From the NCBI GenBank assembly GCA_051652785.1, contig JBOFUX010000041.1, forward strand, positions 10,053-74,052: a stretch of DNA of 64,000 bases. The letters run 5' to 3'. Every line of letters starts with the position of its first letter. Position 1 is the stretch's first letter. The position numbers and the translations under genes were made by a program. Origin of the DNA: JAGNZR01 sp051652785 (GTDB lineage Bacteria > Fusobacteriota > Fusobacteriia > Fusobacteriales > Fusobacteriaceae). Below the pieces are notes generated by a model. It was not told the origin of the DNA, made no database searches, and was given only the letters and a program-made list of their open reading frames with translations. Below are positions 1 through 7,915 of the stretch, one piece after another.

Positions 1-236
1 GTTCGTATTTGCGTATCTAGTCCGAGTTTTATTATGTGACTTATTTATACATCTTTTTGTTTTTAAAGTCAACTATTTTTTCTTAGTTGTGGGTTAAAAA
101 AAATCATTTGGTTCTTAATTCTTATCATTATTCATAATTTTTTTGTTTTAATCTAGTTTTCTGGTGTTAATATTTCTATGTTTTCTCCATAAAATAGATT
201 GTATTATTATATAGTTTTAGATTATCACCATCTATT

Positions 237-353
237 TTATGAGAAATATTTTCTTTGGAATTTTTTTTTAAAATTAATTTTAATAAATTCTGAATTTTCC
301 CATACTGTTTGAATAGACTTTACTAAAATATTTACATTAGCATAAGATTTCAT
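237..353 (-). pseudogene. Short ORF, probable decayed gene remnant
   Basis: A 38-residue reading frame begins MKSYANVNILVKSIQTVW and has a good ribosome binding site (GAGGAG on the minus strand, 360-365) seven bases before the ATG. It stops at a TAA at 237-239. Downstream on the same strand, other frames still read protein-like text (for example DGDNLKLYNN and then FYGENIEILTPEN) joined only through frame changes at T/A runs. This pattern suggests a longer gene broken by small indels. I do not recognise the family. It could instead be a genuine small protein. Confidence 0.35.
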
Positions 354-456
354 TTTATTCTCCTCATTATTAATAGAATAACACTAGAATGTAAACTATT
401 CTCATAAAATATATCTCTAATTTTTCTTAATTCTATATTTTTAAATCAAAACAGTT

Positions 457-500
457 AAAAAAAATACCAACTAAGATATTTAATCTTACAGTTGGTATTT
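457..500 (-). terminator. Intrinsic terminator downstream of the IclR gene
   Basis: The arms AAATACCAACT (462-472) and AGTTGGTATTT (490-500) form an 11-bp stem. On the minus strand the stem is followed by a run of T (plus-strand A run at 457-464). It lies about 185 bases after the IclR stop codon. Confidence 0.6.
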
Positions 501-685
501 TATAAATCTAAAAGTATCAATTTTTTTCATCTATATCCATGTTTACAGATGAACCTGTCTTTTGTAATGTATTTTAATTTTTACAATAAAATATTTCATA
601 ATATCTCACCTCTTAAACTCATTATTCCTAATAGAAATATAGTGTTAGTAAGGCATACTTTATTTTTTCTTATTTATCAAATTTA

Positions 686-1435
686 TTATAATTTATACCC
701 TATTTCCCTTGAAATTTCCAAAGCAAAATTTTTCATTATCTCTACATTCTCACTTATATTTTCATGTTTATTATAAAATCCTGAAGCACTTATTGCTGCT
801 ACAATTTTTTTATTTTTATCCAAAATAGGTGTGGATATACAAAGCATATTCTCTTCTAATTCTCTATTGTCAATAGCGTAACCTTGAACTCTTATTTTCT
901 CTATCTCTGTTATAAAATCTTCTGAGTTTATCAATGTATATTTTGTTCTTTTTGGCATTCCTTTTTCCAATAATATTTTTTCTATATCTCTATTTGTATA
1001 TCTTGAAAGCATTATTTTTCCCAACCCTGTACAATGAACTGGATTTTTAGTTCCTAAAGTTGCTGTTGTTATAATAGGACTTTTAGGTTCACTTTTATCC
1101 AAATAAATGACCTCTCCATCTTTTATTATCCCTAAAAATATTGTTTTATTTAATTTTTCAGCTAAGGTTTTCAGATGTTTTTTAGCAAGTTTTAACATAT
1201 CATTTTCATAGCTAAGTCCAATTTGAAAACTTTTTAATCCTATGATATATTTTTTCTGTATCCCCTCTACAACTGATACCATATCTGTATAAAGAAGAGT
1301 TTGAATTATATCAAAAGCACTACTTTTAGGTATTAAAAACATCTCTTGAATCTCTCCTAAAGTTAAGCCTCCTTGAGATTCACTTATTGCCTCTAGTATA
1401 TTTATACTTCTTTCTATACTCTTACTTATTTTCAT
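686..1435 (-). CDS. IclR family transcriptional regulator
   Basis: The 249-aa protein has the two-part IclR layout. Residues 1-70 form a winged helix-turn-helix (SIERSINILEAISESQGGLT...GEIQEMFLIPKSSAFDIIQ). Residues 80-249 form the effector-binding domain, with the family signatures GLGKIMLS, the RGYAID-like QGYAIDNRE and the C-terminal ISASG. Length is typical. IclR proteins control catabolic operons in response to small aromatic or sugar-acid metabolites, but the ligand cannot be read from the sequence. No catabolic operon is adjacent; the nearest sequence is the decayed ORF at 237-353. A ribosome binding site GGGAG precedes the ATG. Family assignment is firm, target unknown. Confidence 0.88.
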   Translation of the reverse strand: MKISKSIERSINILEAISESQGGLTLGEIQEMFLIPKSSAFDIIQTLLYTDMVSVVEGIQKKYIIGLKSFQIGLSYENDMLKLAKKHLKTLAEKLNKTIFLGIIKDGEVIYLDKSEPKSPIITTATLGTKNPVHCTGLGKIMLSRYTNRDIEKILLEKGMPKRTKYTLINSEDFITEIEKIRVQGYAIDNRELEENMLCISTPILDKNKKIVAAISASGFYNKHENISENVEIMKNFALEISREIGYKL

Positions 1436-1466
1436 TTTCTTACTCCCATTATTCTATAATCGCTTC

Positions 1467-1524
1467 AAAAAAAAAAGATTAATCTTTTTACGTTTGTGAA
1501 ATCCGTTTTTTGATTAATCTTTTT
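1467..1524 (-). terminator. Intrinsic terminator of the cvfB-hflX unit
   Basis: AAAAAGATTAATC (1472-1484) and GATTAATCTTTTT (1512-1524) form a 13-bp perfect stem. A T run follows on the minus strand, 16 bases after the hflX stop. Confidence 0.8.
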
Positions 1525-1539
1525 AATTTAACAATGATT

Positions 1540-3333
1540 TTATACTTCTTTCACTAAAAATTTTAAACATTTAGCATATACTTCATCATTTACATTTGCT
1601 ATTACTTTTGCTCCTTCAGATTCAAACTCCTCTGAATCTATTATGGCATGTCTATGTAAATAAGCATTTATAGATGACTCTGAATATGGAATTAAATACT
1701 CACATTTTCTTATTGTTTTAGGTAACATCTCACAAGAAATTTCTAACAGAAGTTCTAAATTAATACCTTTAATAGCACTAATTTCAACTATTTTATAATT
1801 TTTAAATTCTTCTTTTAACTCATCTAAAACTTTTTCTGATGTTATATCAGTTTTGTTTAAAGCTAATATGGTAGGTTTTTCAGAAACTCCTAATTCTTCC
1901 AATACATTTTCCACTGCATGTATTTGTTCTATAACTGTTTTTGAGGCAGAATCAACAACATGTACAATTAAATCTGAAAATATAACTTCTTCTAAAGTTG
2001 ATTTAAACGCTTCTATTAAATCATGTGGTAGCTTTCTTACAAAACCTACTGTATCTGTAAGTGAAGCTATTCTCTTATCAGGAAGTATCACAGAACGTGT
2101 AGTCGTATCAAGTGTTGCAAATAGTAAATTTTCAGCGAATACGTCTTCTTTTTTTGATGAGTTTTCACCAGGATATAAATCAACTATCTTGTTTCTAAGA
2201 GACGATTTTCCAGCATTGGTATATCCAGCTAAAGATATTTTAGGTATCCCTGATTCTTCTCTTCTCTCTCTTTGAACACCTCTATTCTTTCTAATTTTTT
2301 CTAACTCTTGTTTTAAATCATGAATCGCATCCCTTATTCTTCTTCTATCTATTTCTAATTTTTTTTCTCCTGGTCCTTTTGTTCCTACTCCACCACCTAT
2401 TCTTGACATCATAGAACCTAATCCTATTAATCTCCCAGAACGATATTTTAATTGGGCTAACTCAACTTGAATTTTAGATTCCCTTGTCTTTGCTCTTCTA
2501 GCAAAAATTTCCAAAATAAGAGTAGTTCTATCTATAACTTTACAACCTGTAACCATTTCTAAATTTTTAATTTGAACTCCTGAAAGTTCTTCATCAAAAA
2601 TTAATAAATTTGCACCTTTAACTTGCTGAACCATAGAAAGAGATTTTGCTTTCCCACTTCCTATGAAAAAAATAGAATCTGGTCTGGATTTTTTTTGATA
2701 CATTGTATCTACAACTCTTATATTACAAGCTCTTGCTAATTCTCCAAGTTCTTCTAAACTTTCTTCTGTATCTATTCCCACAAGAATAGCTACTTCTTCA
2801 TCAGATTCAAAAACTATTTTTTTTCTAAGTTCCATCTCTACCAATTCAACTCTTCCTAAAAAATCAAAATTTTGAGCTTTTTCCATAGAGAGAGGTCCAA
2901 ATTGTTCATAGCTTAATACTCCATCTTTTATATTACAAAATCCTATACTTACTCCATTTATTCCCTCTTCACTTATTCCTATAGCTAAAACTGCATCTAA
3001 TTTTAATTTTATTAGTGCTGATATATCAACACTGGATAAATTTGAATATCCACTGGGATGGGTATGTATAATTCTTATTCCACTAAGTTTTCGCTCACTT
3101 ACATTTAAAATAGGGAGTTGAACACTAGCACTATCTCCAATGGATACTTCTATTATTTTCCCTTTTCTGTCTATAGCAACATTTATCTCTCTATTAATTC
3201 TGAAACTTATTTTTGAAATTAATTGGACAAGTTCTTCATTAAAAAGAGTTCCTTTATCTATTTTCATTTCATATAAACTATTTAAAGTTTCTAAAATATG
3301 CTCTTTTATTCCCTCTATATTTCCTTGTATCAT
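1540..3333 (-). CDS. hflX: GTPase HflX with N-terminal JAMM/MPN-like domain
   Basis: HflX is a ribosome-associated GTPase that splits or rescues 70S ribosomes under stress. Here it is 597 aa, against about 430 in E. coli. Residues 1-165 are an extension carrying HTHPSGYSNLSSVD: H90, H92, S100 and D103 fit the JAMM metal-isopeptidase spacing HxHx7SxxD. Residues about 180-355 are the HflX N-terminal domain, including FIGSGK and the glycine-rich GGGVGTKGPGEKKLE. The G domain follows, with GYTNAGKSSL (G1), DTVGF (G3) and NKTD (G4). The gene starts 15 bases after cvfB with an AGGAG site and shares its terminator. Similar long HflX proteins occur in Clostridia. Whether the JAMM part is catalytic is unknown. 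Confidence 0.93.
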   Translation of the reverse strand: MIQGNIEGIKEHILETLNSLYEMKIDKGTLFNEELVQLISKISFRINREINVAIDRKGKIIEVSIGDSASVQLPILNVSERKLSGIRIIHTHPSGYSNLSSVDISALIKLKLDAVLAIGISEEGINGVSIGFCNIKDGVLSYEQFGPLSMEKAQNFDFLGRVELVEMELRKKIVFESDEEVAILVGIDTEESLEELGELARACNIRVVDTMYQKKSRPDSIFFIGSGKAKSLSMVQQVKGANLLIFDEELSGVQIKNLEMVTGCKVIDRTTLILEIFARRAKTRESKIQVELAQLKYRSGRLIGLGSMMSRIGGGVGTKGPGEKKLEIDRRRIRDAIHDLKQELEKIRKNRGVQRERREESGIPKISLAGYTNAGKSSLRNKIVDLYPGENSSKKEDVFAENLLFATLDTTTRSVILPDKRIASLTDTVGFVRKLPHDLIEAFKSTLEEVIFSDLIVHVVDSASKTVIEQIHAVENVLEELGVSEKPTILALNKTDITSEKVLDELKEEFKNYKIVEISAIKGINLELLLEISCEMLPKTIRKCEYLIPYSESSINAYLHRHAIIDSEEFESEGAKVIANVNDEVYAKCLKFLVKEV

Positions 3334-3348
3334 AAAATCAACTCCTAA

Positions 3349-4191
3349 TTATTTAACTTTAAACCCTTTATCAGTTTTTTCAATCAGTCCTTTTTTTAAA
3401 AGATTTCCAGCTGCTCTTTTAAATGCTTTTTTGCTTAAATCAAAAAAATCTTTTATGTCTTCTGGAGATGATGAATCAGAAAATCTAAATGAATCCCCTA
3501 ACATATTCATTTTTTCTAATATTAATTTAGCATCTGCATCCATTTGTTCATGGGCTACTGCTCTAGGAGATAGATCTAATTTACCATCTTCTCTAACTCT
3601 TATAACTCTCGCTTGAATCTCTTCACCTATATAAAAAGTCTTAAAACATTCATTATTTGGTATCATTCCAAAGTATCTATCATCCACTGCTACAAAAACT
3701 CCAATTTCTGGGTTTATATTATATACTGTTCCTGTTATGAAATCATTTTTTTGATAATCTTTACATGGTAATAAGAAATTATAAATTTTCATTGTAGCTG
3801 AAACTCTTCCTTTACTATCCTCATAAAGACCTACTAAATATTTTTCACCCTTTTCAACTTCTATGTTTTGTTGGCTTATTGGTAATAAAACATCTTTATT
3901 CAAGCCCCAATTCAGAAAAGCACCTAAAGTTGGATTTATATCCACTACTTCTAGTTTTGCAAGTGTTCCCACAAGAGCAGCAGTCACTCTGAAAGTTGCA
4001 GTAAATCTATCTTCTGAATCCTTATAAATCAATACATCAACTTCATCTCCAACTTTTAAATCTTTACCTTCTAATTCGTTTATTGGTAACAATATATTAT
4101 CTTGTGAATTTTCTGTTCCTGCATCTAAATAAGCACCTATACTCACTATATTATTTATTACTAAAGTTTGTCTTTTTCCTACTTTTATCAT
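3349..4191 (-). CDS. cvfB: CvfB/YitL-type S1 RNA-binding protein
   Basis: The 280-aa protein has several S1/OB-fold segments. The start resembles YitL (VGKRQTLVINNIVSIGAYLDAG), a third S1-like unit is at 150-210 (DFITGTVYNINPEIGVFVAVDDRYFGMIP), and a C-terminal winged helix spans 220-280 (SPEDIKDFFDLSKKAFKRAAGNLLKKGLIE). CvfB is an RNA-binding regulator first described in Staphylococcus aureus virulence control. The gene is co-transcribed with hflX. Its ATG lies more than 30 bases from a strong GGAGGTGA, with a 10-bp hairpin in between (see the leader feature), so the start may be translationally controlled. I kept the ATG at 4191 because the protein aligns from this point and no better in-frame start exists. 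Confidence 0.88.
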   Translation of the reverse strand: MIKVGKRQTLVINNIVSIGAYLDAGTENSQDNILLPINELEGKDLKVGDEVDVLIYKDSEDRFTATFRVTAALVGTLAKLEVVDINPTLGAFLNWGLNKDVLLPISQQNIEVEKGEKYLVGLYEDSKGRVSATMKIYNFLLPCKDYQKNDFITGTVYNINPEIGVFVAVDDRYFGMIPNNECFKTFYIGEEIQARVIRVREDGKLDLSPRAVAHEQMDADAKLILEKMNMLGDSFRFSDSSSPEDIKDFFDLSKKAFKRAAGNLLKKGLIEKTDKGFKVK

Positions 4192-4195
4192 TTGT

Positions 4196-4237
4196 TCAAT
4201 CTTTAACAGATCTTTCTCTGTTAAAGTTCACCTCCAT
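4196..4237 (-). promoter_or_regulatory. cvfB leader: SD, hairpin and 13-codon ORF
   Basis: On the minus strand ATGGAGGTGA (from 4237) is followed by a perfect inverted repeat, CTTTAACAGA (4217-4226 in minus reading) and TCTGTTAAAG (4201-4210) with a 6-base loop, then ATTGAACAA and the cvfB ATG. The same stretch reads as a 13-codon ORF, MEVNFNRERSVKD, whose TGA ends four bases before the cvfB ATG. Either the hairpin shortens the effective SD-to-start distance, or a leader peptide couples translation. Both are inferences from layout. Confidence 0.5.
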
Positions 4238-4302
4238 ATTTATTATTTATAACCTTTATTATACACTAAATCTCATTTATATAATAGCTATAATTTCTTT
4301 AT

Positions 4303-5511
4303 TTATCTTATTTTTTTAAAAAATTTATAAAATGTAAAAGTCCCACTAAGATACAAAACTACGGTAACATAATATGGTAAATTATACGATATATTTTCCA
4401 TTACATATCCTGCTACAATAACACTTAGTGCTCTAGTAAGATAAGATGTCATTAAAATCAAACTGCTCATAAGTGCTCTATCTTGTTCTTCCACAATATC
4501 CATAGATATATTTTGTATTAAAGGTTGATTTAAATTCATCAGAGTTGATCTAAGCAAAAAAGATATAGCAACGATTATAATCCCCTGTGGAAAAGCAATA
4601 GATATTAAAAATGGAATAGACAGTAATTGACAAATAATTATGGTATTTTCTTTTCCTAATATTTTTGATATATAAGGGACTAAAATTCCTCCTATGACAA
4701 GCCCAACTTGTGAGAGAGCCATTATTCCTCCTACACTTGCACTATCTATATTTAATTGATACTTTAAATATATGCTAAAAAATGGAACTACAAGACCTGC
4801 ACCAAATCCAATAAAAATATTATAGATAATAAAACCACAAGCTTTTTTCTGATTCATTATTCTTCTAAATGAAATGTATATATTTTTACTTTTTTTAGCT
4901 ATTTTTATAGTTTTTTCCTCTAATTTTAATACTGGTATTATCATACTTAGTATTAATAACGCCGCGATATAAAACATTATAGGTATCACATTTTTTAAGT
5001 CAAAAAATTTTGAAAAAATACCATTTAGTCCGCCACCTAAATAGCTACCACAGATTATACCTATACTCTGAATAACAAAATTTTTACTAAATATTGCAAC
5101 TTTTTCTTCTACTTTTGAATTTTCTGCTAAAAGTACACCAACTGAAGTAGAAGGAAAACTATAGCCAACACCTGTAAATATTGCAAAGAATACAAGAGTA
5201 GAAACTTTTGTCGAAGTACCTATCCCTATCATACCTATACAAATACTTATTATTCCTATTATTAAAGATTTTCTTCTTCCTAAAATACCTAAACAGTAAG
5301 CACTTAATAATGATCCTGCTCCTACTGATAAGCTATTAACTGCTAAAACTTTCCCTACTATGCTCTCTCCAAAACCTAAAGTTTTTATATGAATACCTAT
5401 AAAAACAAAAAAAATACCTTGAATAACAAAGCTACTAATAAAATTTAATAACATAATATTTTTTATATTATTATTATAATTTTTAAGTTTAAGTTTTTTC
5501 AAAAATATCAT
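4303..5511 (-). CDS. Major facilitator superfamily transporter
   Basis: The 402-aa membrane protein has about 12 hydrophobic segments. The conserved MFS loop after TM2 reads LGILGRRKSLIIG (usual pattern GxLaDrxGRkxxl). The central cytoplasmic loop is basic (KLEEKTIKIAKKSKN). Length and layout fit drug/proton antiporters or sugar effluxers. It is transcribed alone, with an AAAAGGA site just upstream of the ATG, and diverges from the ABC operon starting at 5608, so the 96-base gap must hold promoters for both directions. Substrate cannot be inferred. Confidence 0.85.
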   Translation of the reverse strand: MIFLKKLKLKNYNNNIKNIMLLNFISSFVIQGIFFVFIGIHIKTLGFGESIVGKVLAVNSLSVGAGSLLSAYCLGILGRRKSLIIGIISICIGMIGIGTSTKVSTLVFFAIFTGVGYSFPSTSVGVLLAENSKVEEKVAIFSKNFVIQSIGIICGSYLGGGLNGIFSKFFDLKNVIPIMFYIAALLILSMIIPVLKLEEKTIKIAKKSKNIYISFRRIMNQKKACGFIIYNIFIGFGAGLVVPFFSIYLKYQLNIDSASVGGIMALSQVGLVIGGILVPYISKILGKENTIIICQLLSIPFLISIAFPQGIIIVAISFLLRSTLMNLNQPLIQNISMDIVEEQDRALMSSLILMTSYLTRALSVIVAGYVMENISYNLPYYVTVVLYLSGTFTFYKFFKKIR

Positions 5512-5607
5512 ATATCATCCTTTTATATTTTTTATATACTGTGATATAATTATAATACTACTACAATTAAAAAAAATAAAGCTTAATATTAAAAAAAGGA
5601 GATAATT

Positions 5608-6495
5608 ATGAAATATATTTTTAACCCAATCTTATTTGTTAGCTTTTTATTAATATCAAAATTCAATTTTTCTCAAAACAAATTGAATTTTATAGTTCCA
5701 TACGGTCTTCCTTCTATGACTACTACATACATGGAAAAAAATCAACACGCAAAAGTGAATAATATAAAATATATAGTTGAAAAAAATTCAAGTTCTCTTA
5801 TTAATTCTATACTAAAAGAAGAGGCTGATTTTGCAATTGTTCCTTCTAATTTTTCTGCTAAGATTTTAGAGAATAAACTTCCATATTCTATTCTTGGTAC
5901 TATAGGTTGGGGTTCTTTTTATTTAGTTAGTTTTAACCATTTAAATTCTATTTCAGACTTATCAAATCAAGAAATTGTTCTGCACGGAAAAGGGCTTACT
6001 CCTTCTCTTATTTCTAATTATATTCTAGCTAAAACTAAGGCTGAAAATGTAAAGTTTCAATATTTAACCTCTCCCAGTGAAGTTTCTTTATTTTTTTTAG
6101 CTAAAAAATATAAATATGCAATTATTCCTGAACCTATGCTGTCTAAATTAATGTTAATAAATAGTAATATTAAAATATTAATAAATTTTAATGAGGAATG
6201 GAAAAAAATTACTAATTCTGATTTAGGTTATCCACAATCTACACTTATTGTTAAAAATAATATTTTAAATAATAATAATATTCTCGTTGAAAATTTTATT
6301 TTTGAATTAAAAGAAAGTATTAATTTCCTAAAAAATAATGCTTTTAACGTAATGTATTCAGAGTGGGAATTAAATAACACAACAATAGCTAATTTCAATA
6401 TTTACTATATCCCTTATGAGAAAACACTAAAAGAATATCAAATATTTTTTAATCTTATAGGAGGAAAACCTTTTGACTCTGAAATATCTCAATAA
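5608..6495 (+). CDS. ABC transporter substrate-binding protein, SsuA/ThiY-like
   Basis: The 295-aa protein begins with a Sec signal peptide (about residues 1-22, hydrophobic core ILFVSFLLISKF, no lipobox cysteine). It then has the fold typical of periplasmic proteins for sulfonates, nitrate or pyrimidine precursors: an early IVPYGLPS strand and a mid-protein ADFAIVPSN segment, comparable to the G-x-D-x-G/A-x segment of the NMT1/THI5-like family. Genes for a permease (23-base overlap) and an ATPase follow directly. The ligand is unknown. No TPP riboswitch or cysteine-type leader is visible upstream, so neither thiamine-precursor nor sulfonate uptake can be favoured. Confidence 0.75.
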   Translation: MKYIFNPILFVSFLLISKFNFSQNKLNFIVPYGLPSMTTTYMEKNQHAKVNNIKYIVEKNSSSLINSILKEEADFAIVPSNFSAKILENKLPYSILGTIGWGSFYLVSFNHLNSISDLSNQEIVLHGKGLTPSLISNYILAKTKAENVKFQYLTSPSEVSLFFLAKKYKYAIIPEPMLSKLMLINSNIKILINFNEEWKKITNSDLGYPQSTLIVKNNILNNNNILVENFIFELKESINFLKNNAFNVMYSEWELNNTTIANFNIYYIPYEKTLKEYQIFFNLIGGKPFDSEISQ

Positions 6496-7243
6496 AAATA
6501 TTTTAACTTTAGTAGGATGGTGTATTTTTTTTATTCTTTGGGAAATAATTTCAATTTTACTAAACAATGAAATTTTATTTCCACCTATAAGTAGTGTGCT
6601 ATTTTCTCTTTTTTCTTTGTTAAAACAGAGTAATACTTATTTTTTTATTTTAAATACTGTTAGTACATTGATACTATCTTTTTCTATGTCCTTTTTATTG
6701 GCTTTAATTTTAGCTATTACAGCAAAAAAAATTAATGTTTTGAAATATTTTATCACACCATATATTATTATATTAAAATCAATTCCTACAATAGCTTTAA
6801 TTTTAATTATAATTATTTGGAGCGATCTCGCAAATGTCCCATTTTTAATAGGCATAGCTATTTCATTAGGAGTTTTATTTGATTTGTTATCTTCAGCTAT
6901 TTCATCTGTTGATTCGAAACTTTTAAAAATGTCAAAACTTTTTAATGTGCCTAAATATAAAGTACTAAAAAACATATACATACCATCTATTTACTACTCT
7001 ATATGTGAGTCTCTTCATGCTATCCTTAGTTTAACTTTTAAAGTAATCATAGCAGGAGAAGTTTTAGCACAATTAGATAATAGAATTGGAGGGGAACTTT
7101 TCAATGAAAAAAACAATTTAAATACACCATACTTTTTTGCTTGGTTATTAATTGTCTTAATTATTTCTTTTATTCTTGAAAACATTATTAAATTTATTAC
7201 CAAAAAAATAAAAAAAATAGAGGTGAGTAATAATGAAAATTAA
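6473..7243 (+). CDS. ABC transporter permease, SsuC/TauC-like
   Basis: The 256-aa protein has six hydrophobic segments. The cytoplasmic EAA-like loop appears at about 148-170 (LLKMSKLFNVPKYKVLKNIYIPSIYYSI), typical of BPD permeases of the nitrate/sulfonate/taurine group, which start with an LGWxxFFxLWE-like helix as here (VGWCIFFILWE). I accept the TTG start at 6473: an AGGAGG box lies eight bases upstream inside the end of the preceding gene. It is translationally coupled to the binding protein and overlaps the ATPase gene by 11 bases. Confidence 0.85.
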   Translation: MTLKYLNKNILTLVGWCIFFILWEIISILLNNEILFPPISSVLFSLFSLLKQSNTYFFILNTVSTLILSFSMSFLLALILAITAKKINVLKYFITPYIIILKSIPTIALILIIIIWSDLANVPFLIGIAISLGVLFDLLSSAISSVDSKLLKMSKLFNVPKYKVLKNIYIPSIYYSICESLHAILSLTFKVIIAGEVLAQLDNRIGGELFNEKNNLNTPYFFAWLLIVLIISFILENIIKFITKKIKKIEVSNNEN

Positions 7244-7907
7244 AAATCTTTCTAAAGCATATGGAGAGTTAAAAATATTTGAAAATTTAAATATAGAATT
7301 TTCTAAAAATAAAATATCTGTAATTCTAGGAAATTCCGGTTGTGGAAAAAGTACCCTTTTAAATTTAATTTCAGATAATACGCTAAAATACACAGGTACA
7401 ATTGAAAATAATGAAAAATTTATAAGTTATATTTTTCAAGAAGACCTTCTTATTCCTTGGAAAACTGTCTATGAAAATGTTGAATATGTTTTAAATTTAA
7501 AAGATGAAATAAAAAAAAATAATATTATAAATAATAATCTCACTTTAGTTGATTTATATGAATATAAAAATTTTTATCCTCATGAACTTAGTGGAGGAAT
7601 GAAAAAAAGAGTTGGAATAGCAAGAGCATTCTCTTTCCCTTCCACTCTTCTTCTATTAGATGAGCCATTTGCTTCACTGGACATAAATATTACAAAAACA
7701 ATTTTAAAGGATTTTATAAAATTACAAAATAAAAATCCTAAAACTGTTATACTTGTAACACATAATATTGATATAGCCTCAATTTTAGCTGATGAAATTT
7801 TTATATTAACTGACAAACCTACAACTTTAAAAATCTCTTTTAAAAGAATTTCTTACAGTAGCAATCAAAATTATAAAAATGATATTCTTAAACATTTAAA
7901 CTTTTAA
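7233..7907 (+). CDS. ABC transporter ATP-binding protein, SsuB/TauB-like
   Basis: The 224-aa nucleotide-binding subunit shows Walker A GNSGCGKSTLL (about 33-43), a Q-loop FQEDLLIPWKTVYENV that is characteristic of the nitrate/sulfonate/taurine group, signature LSGGMKKRVGIARAF, Walker B LLLLDEPFASLD and an H-loop VTHNID. It completes a three-gene importer (binding protein, permease, ATPase). The gene ends eight bases before the convergent aminopeptidase gene, and no terminator is visible between them. Confidence 0.9.
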   Translation: MKIKNLSKAYGELKIFENLNIEFSKNKISVILGNSGCGKSTLLNLISDNTLKYTGTIENNEKFISYIFQEDLLIPWKTVYENVEYVLNLKDEIKKNNIINNNLTLVDLYEYKNFYPHELSGGMKKRVGIARAFSFPSTLLLLDEPFASLDINITKTILKDFIKLQNKNPKTVILVTHNIDIASILADEIFILTDKPTTLKISFKRISYSSNQNYKNDILKHLNF

Positions 7908-7915
7908 TTTAATTT

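Larger units (their letters stand above)
1..685. other. Left-end region without an intact gene
   Basis: Apart from the short ORF at 237-353 and the hairpin at 457-500, I see no supported gene here. The plus-strand ORF at 492-776 is F/I/L/N-rich low-complexity translation, lacks a ribosome binding site and overlaps the 3' end of the IclR gene, so it is not accepted. The left edge is cut by the window, so an upstream gene could explain the region. Confidence 0.5.

Noticed and set aside
492..776. Plus-strand ORF of 94 residues
   Set aside because: Low-complexity F/I/L/N translation, no ribosome binding site, and it overlaps the end of the IclR gene.
1853..2275. Long antisense ORF inside hflX and similar ORFs opposite uvrA, glgP, htpX and others
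   Set aside because: Each is opposite a gene with clear family motifs and shows no family features of its own.
5521..5607. TPP or other riboswitch before the SsuA-like gene
   Set aside because: No CTGAGA or other aptamer core was found; the gap is short and AT-only, holding at most promoters.
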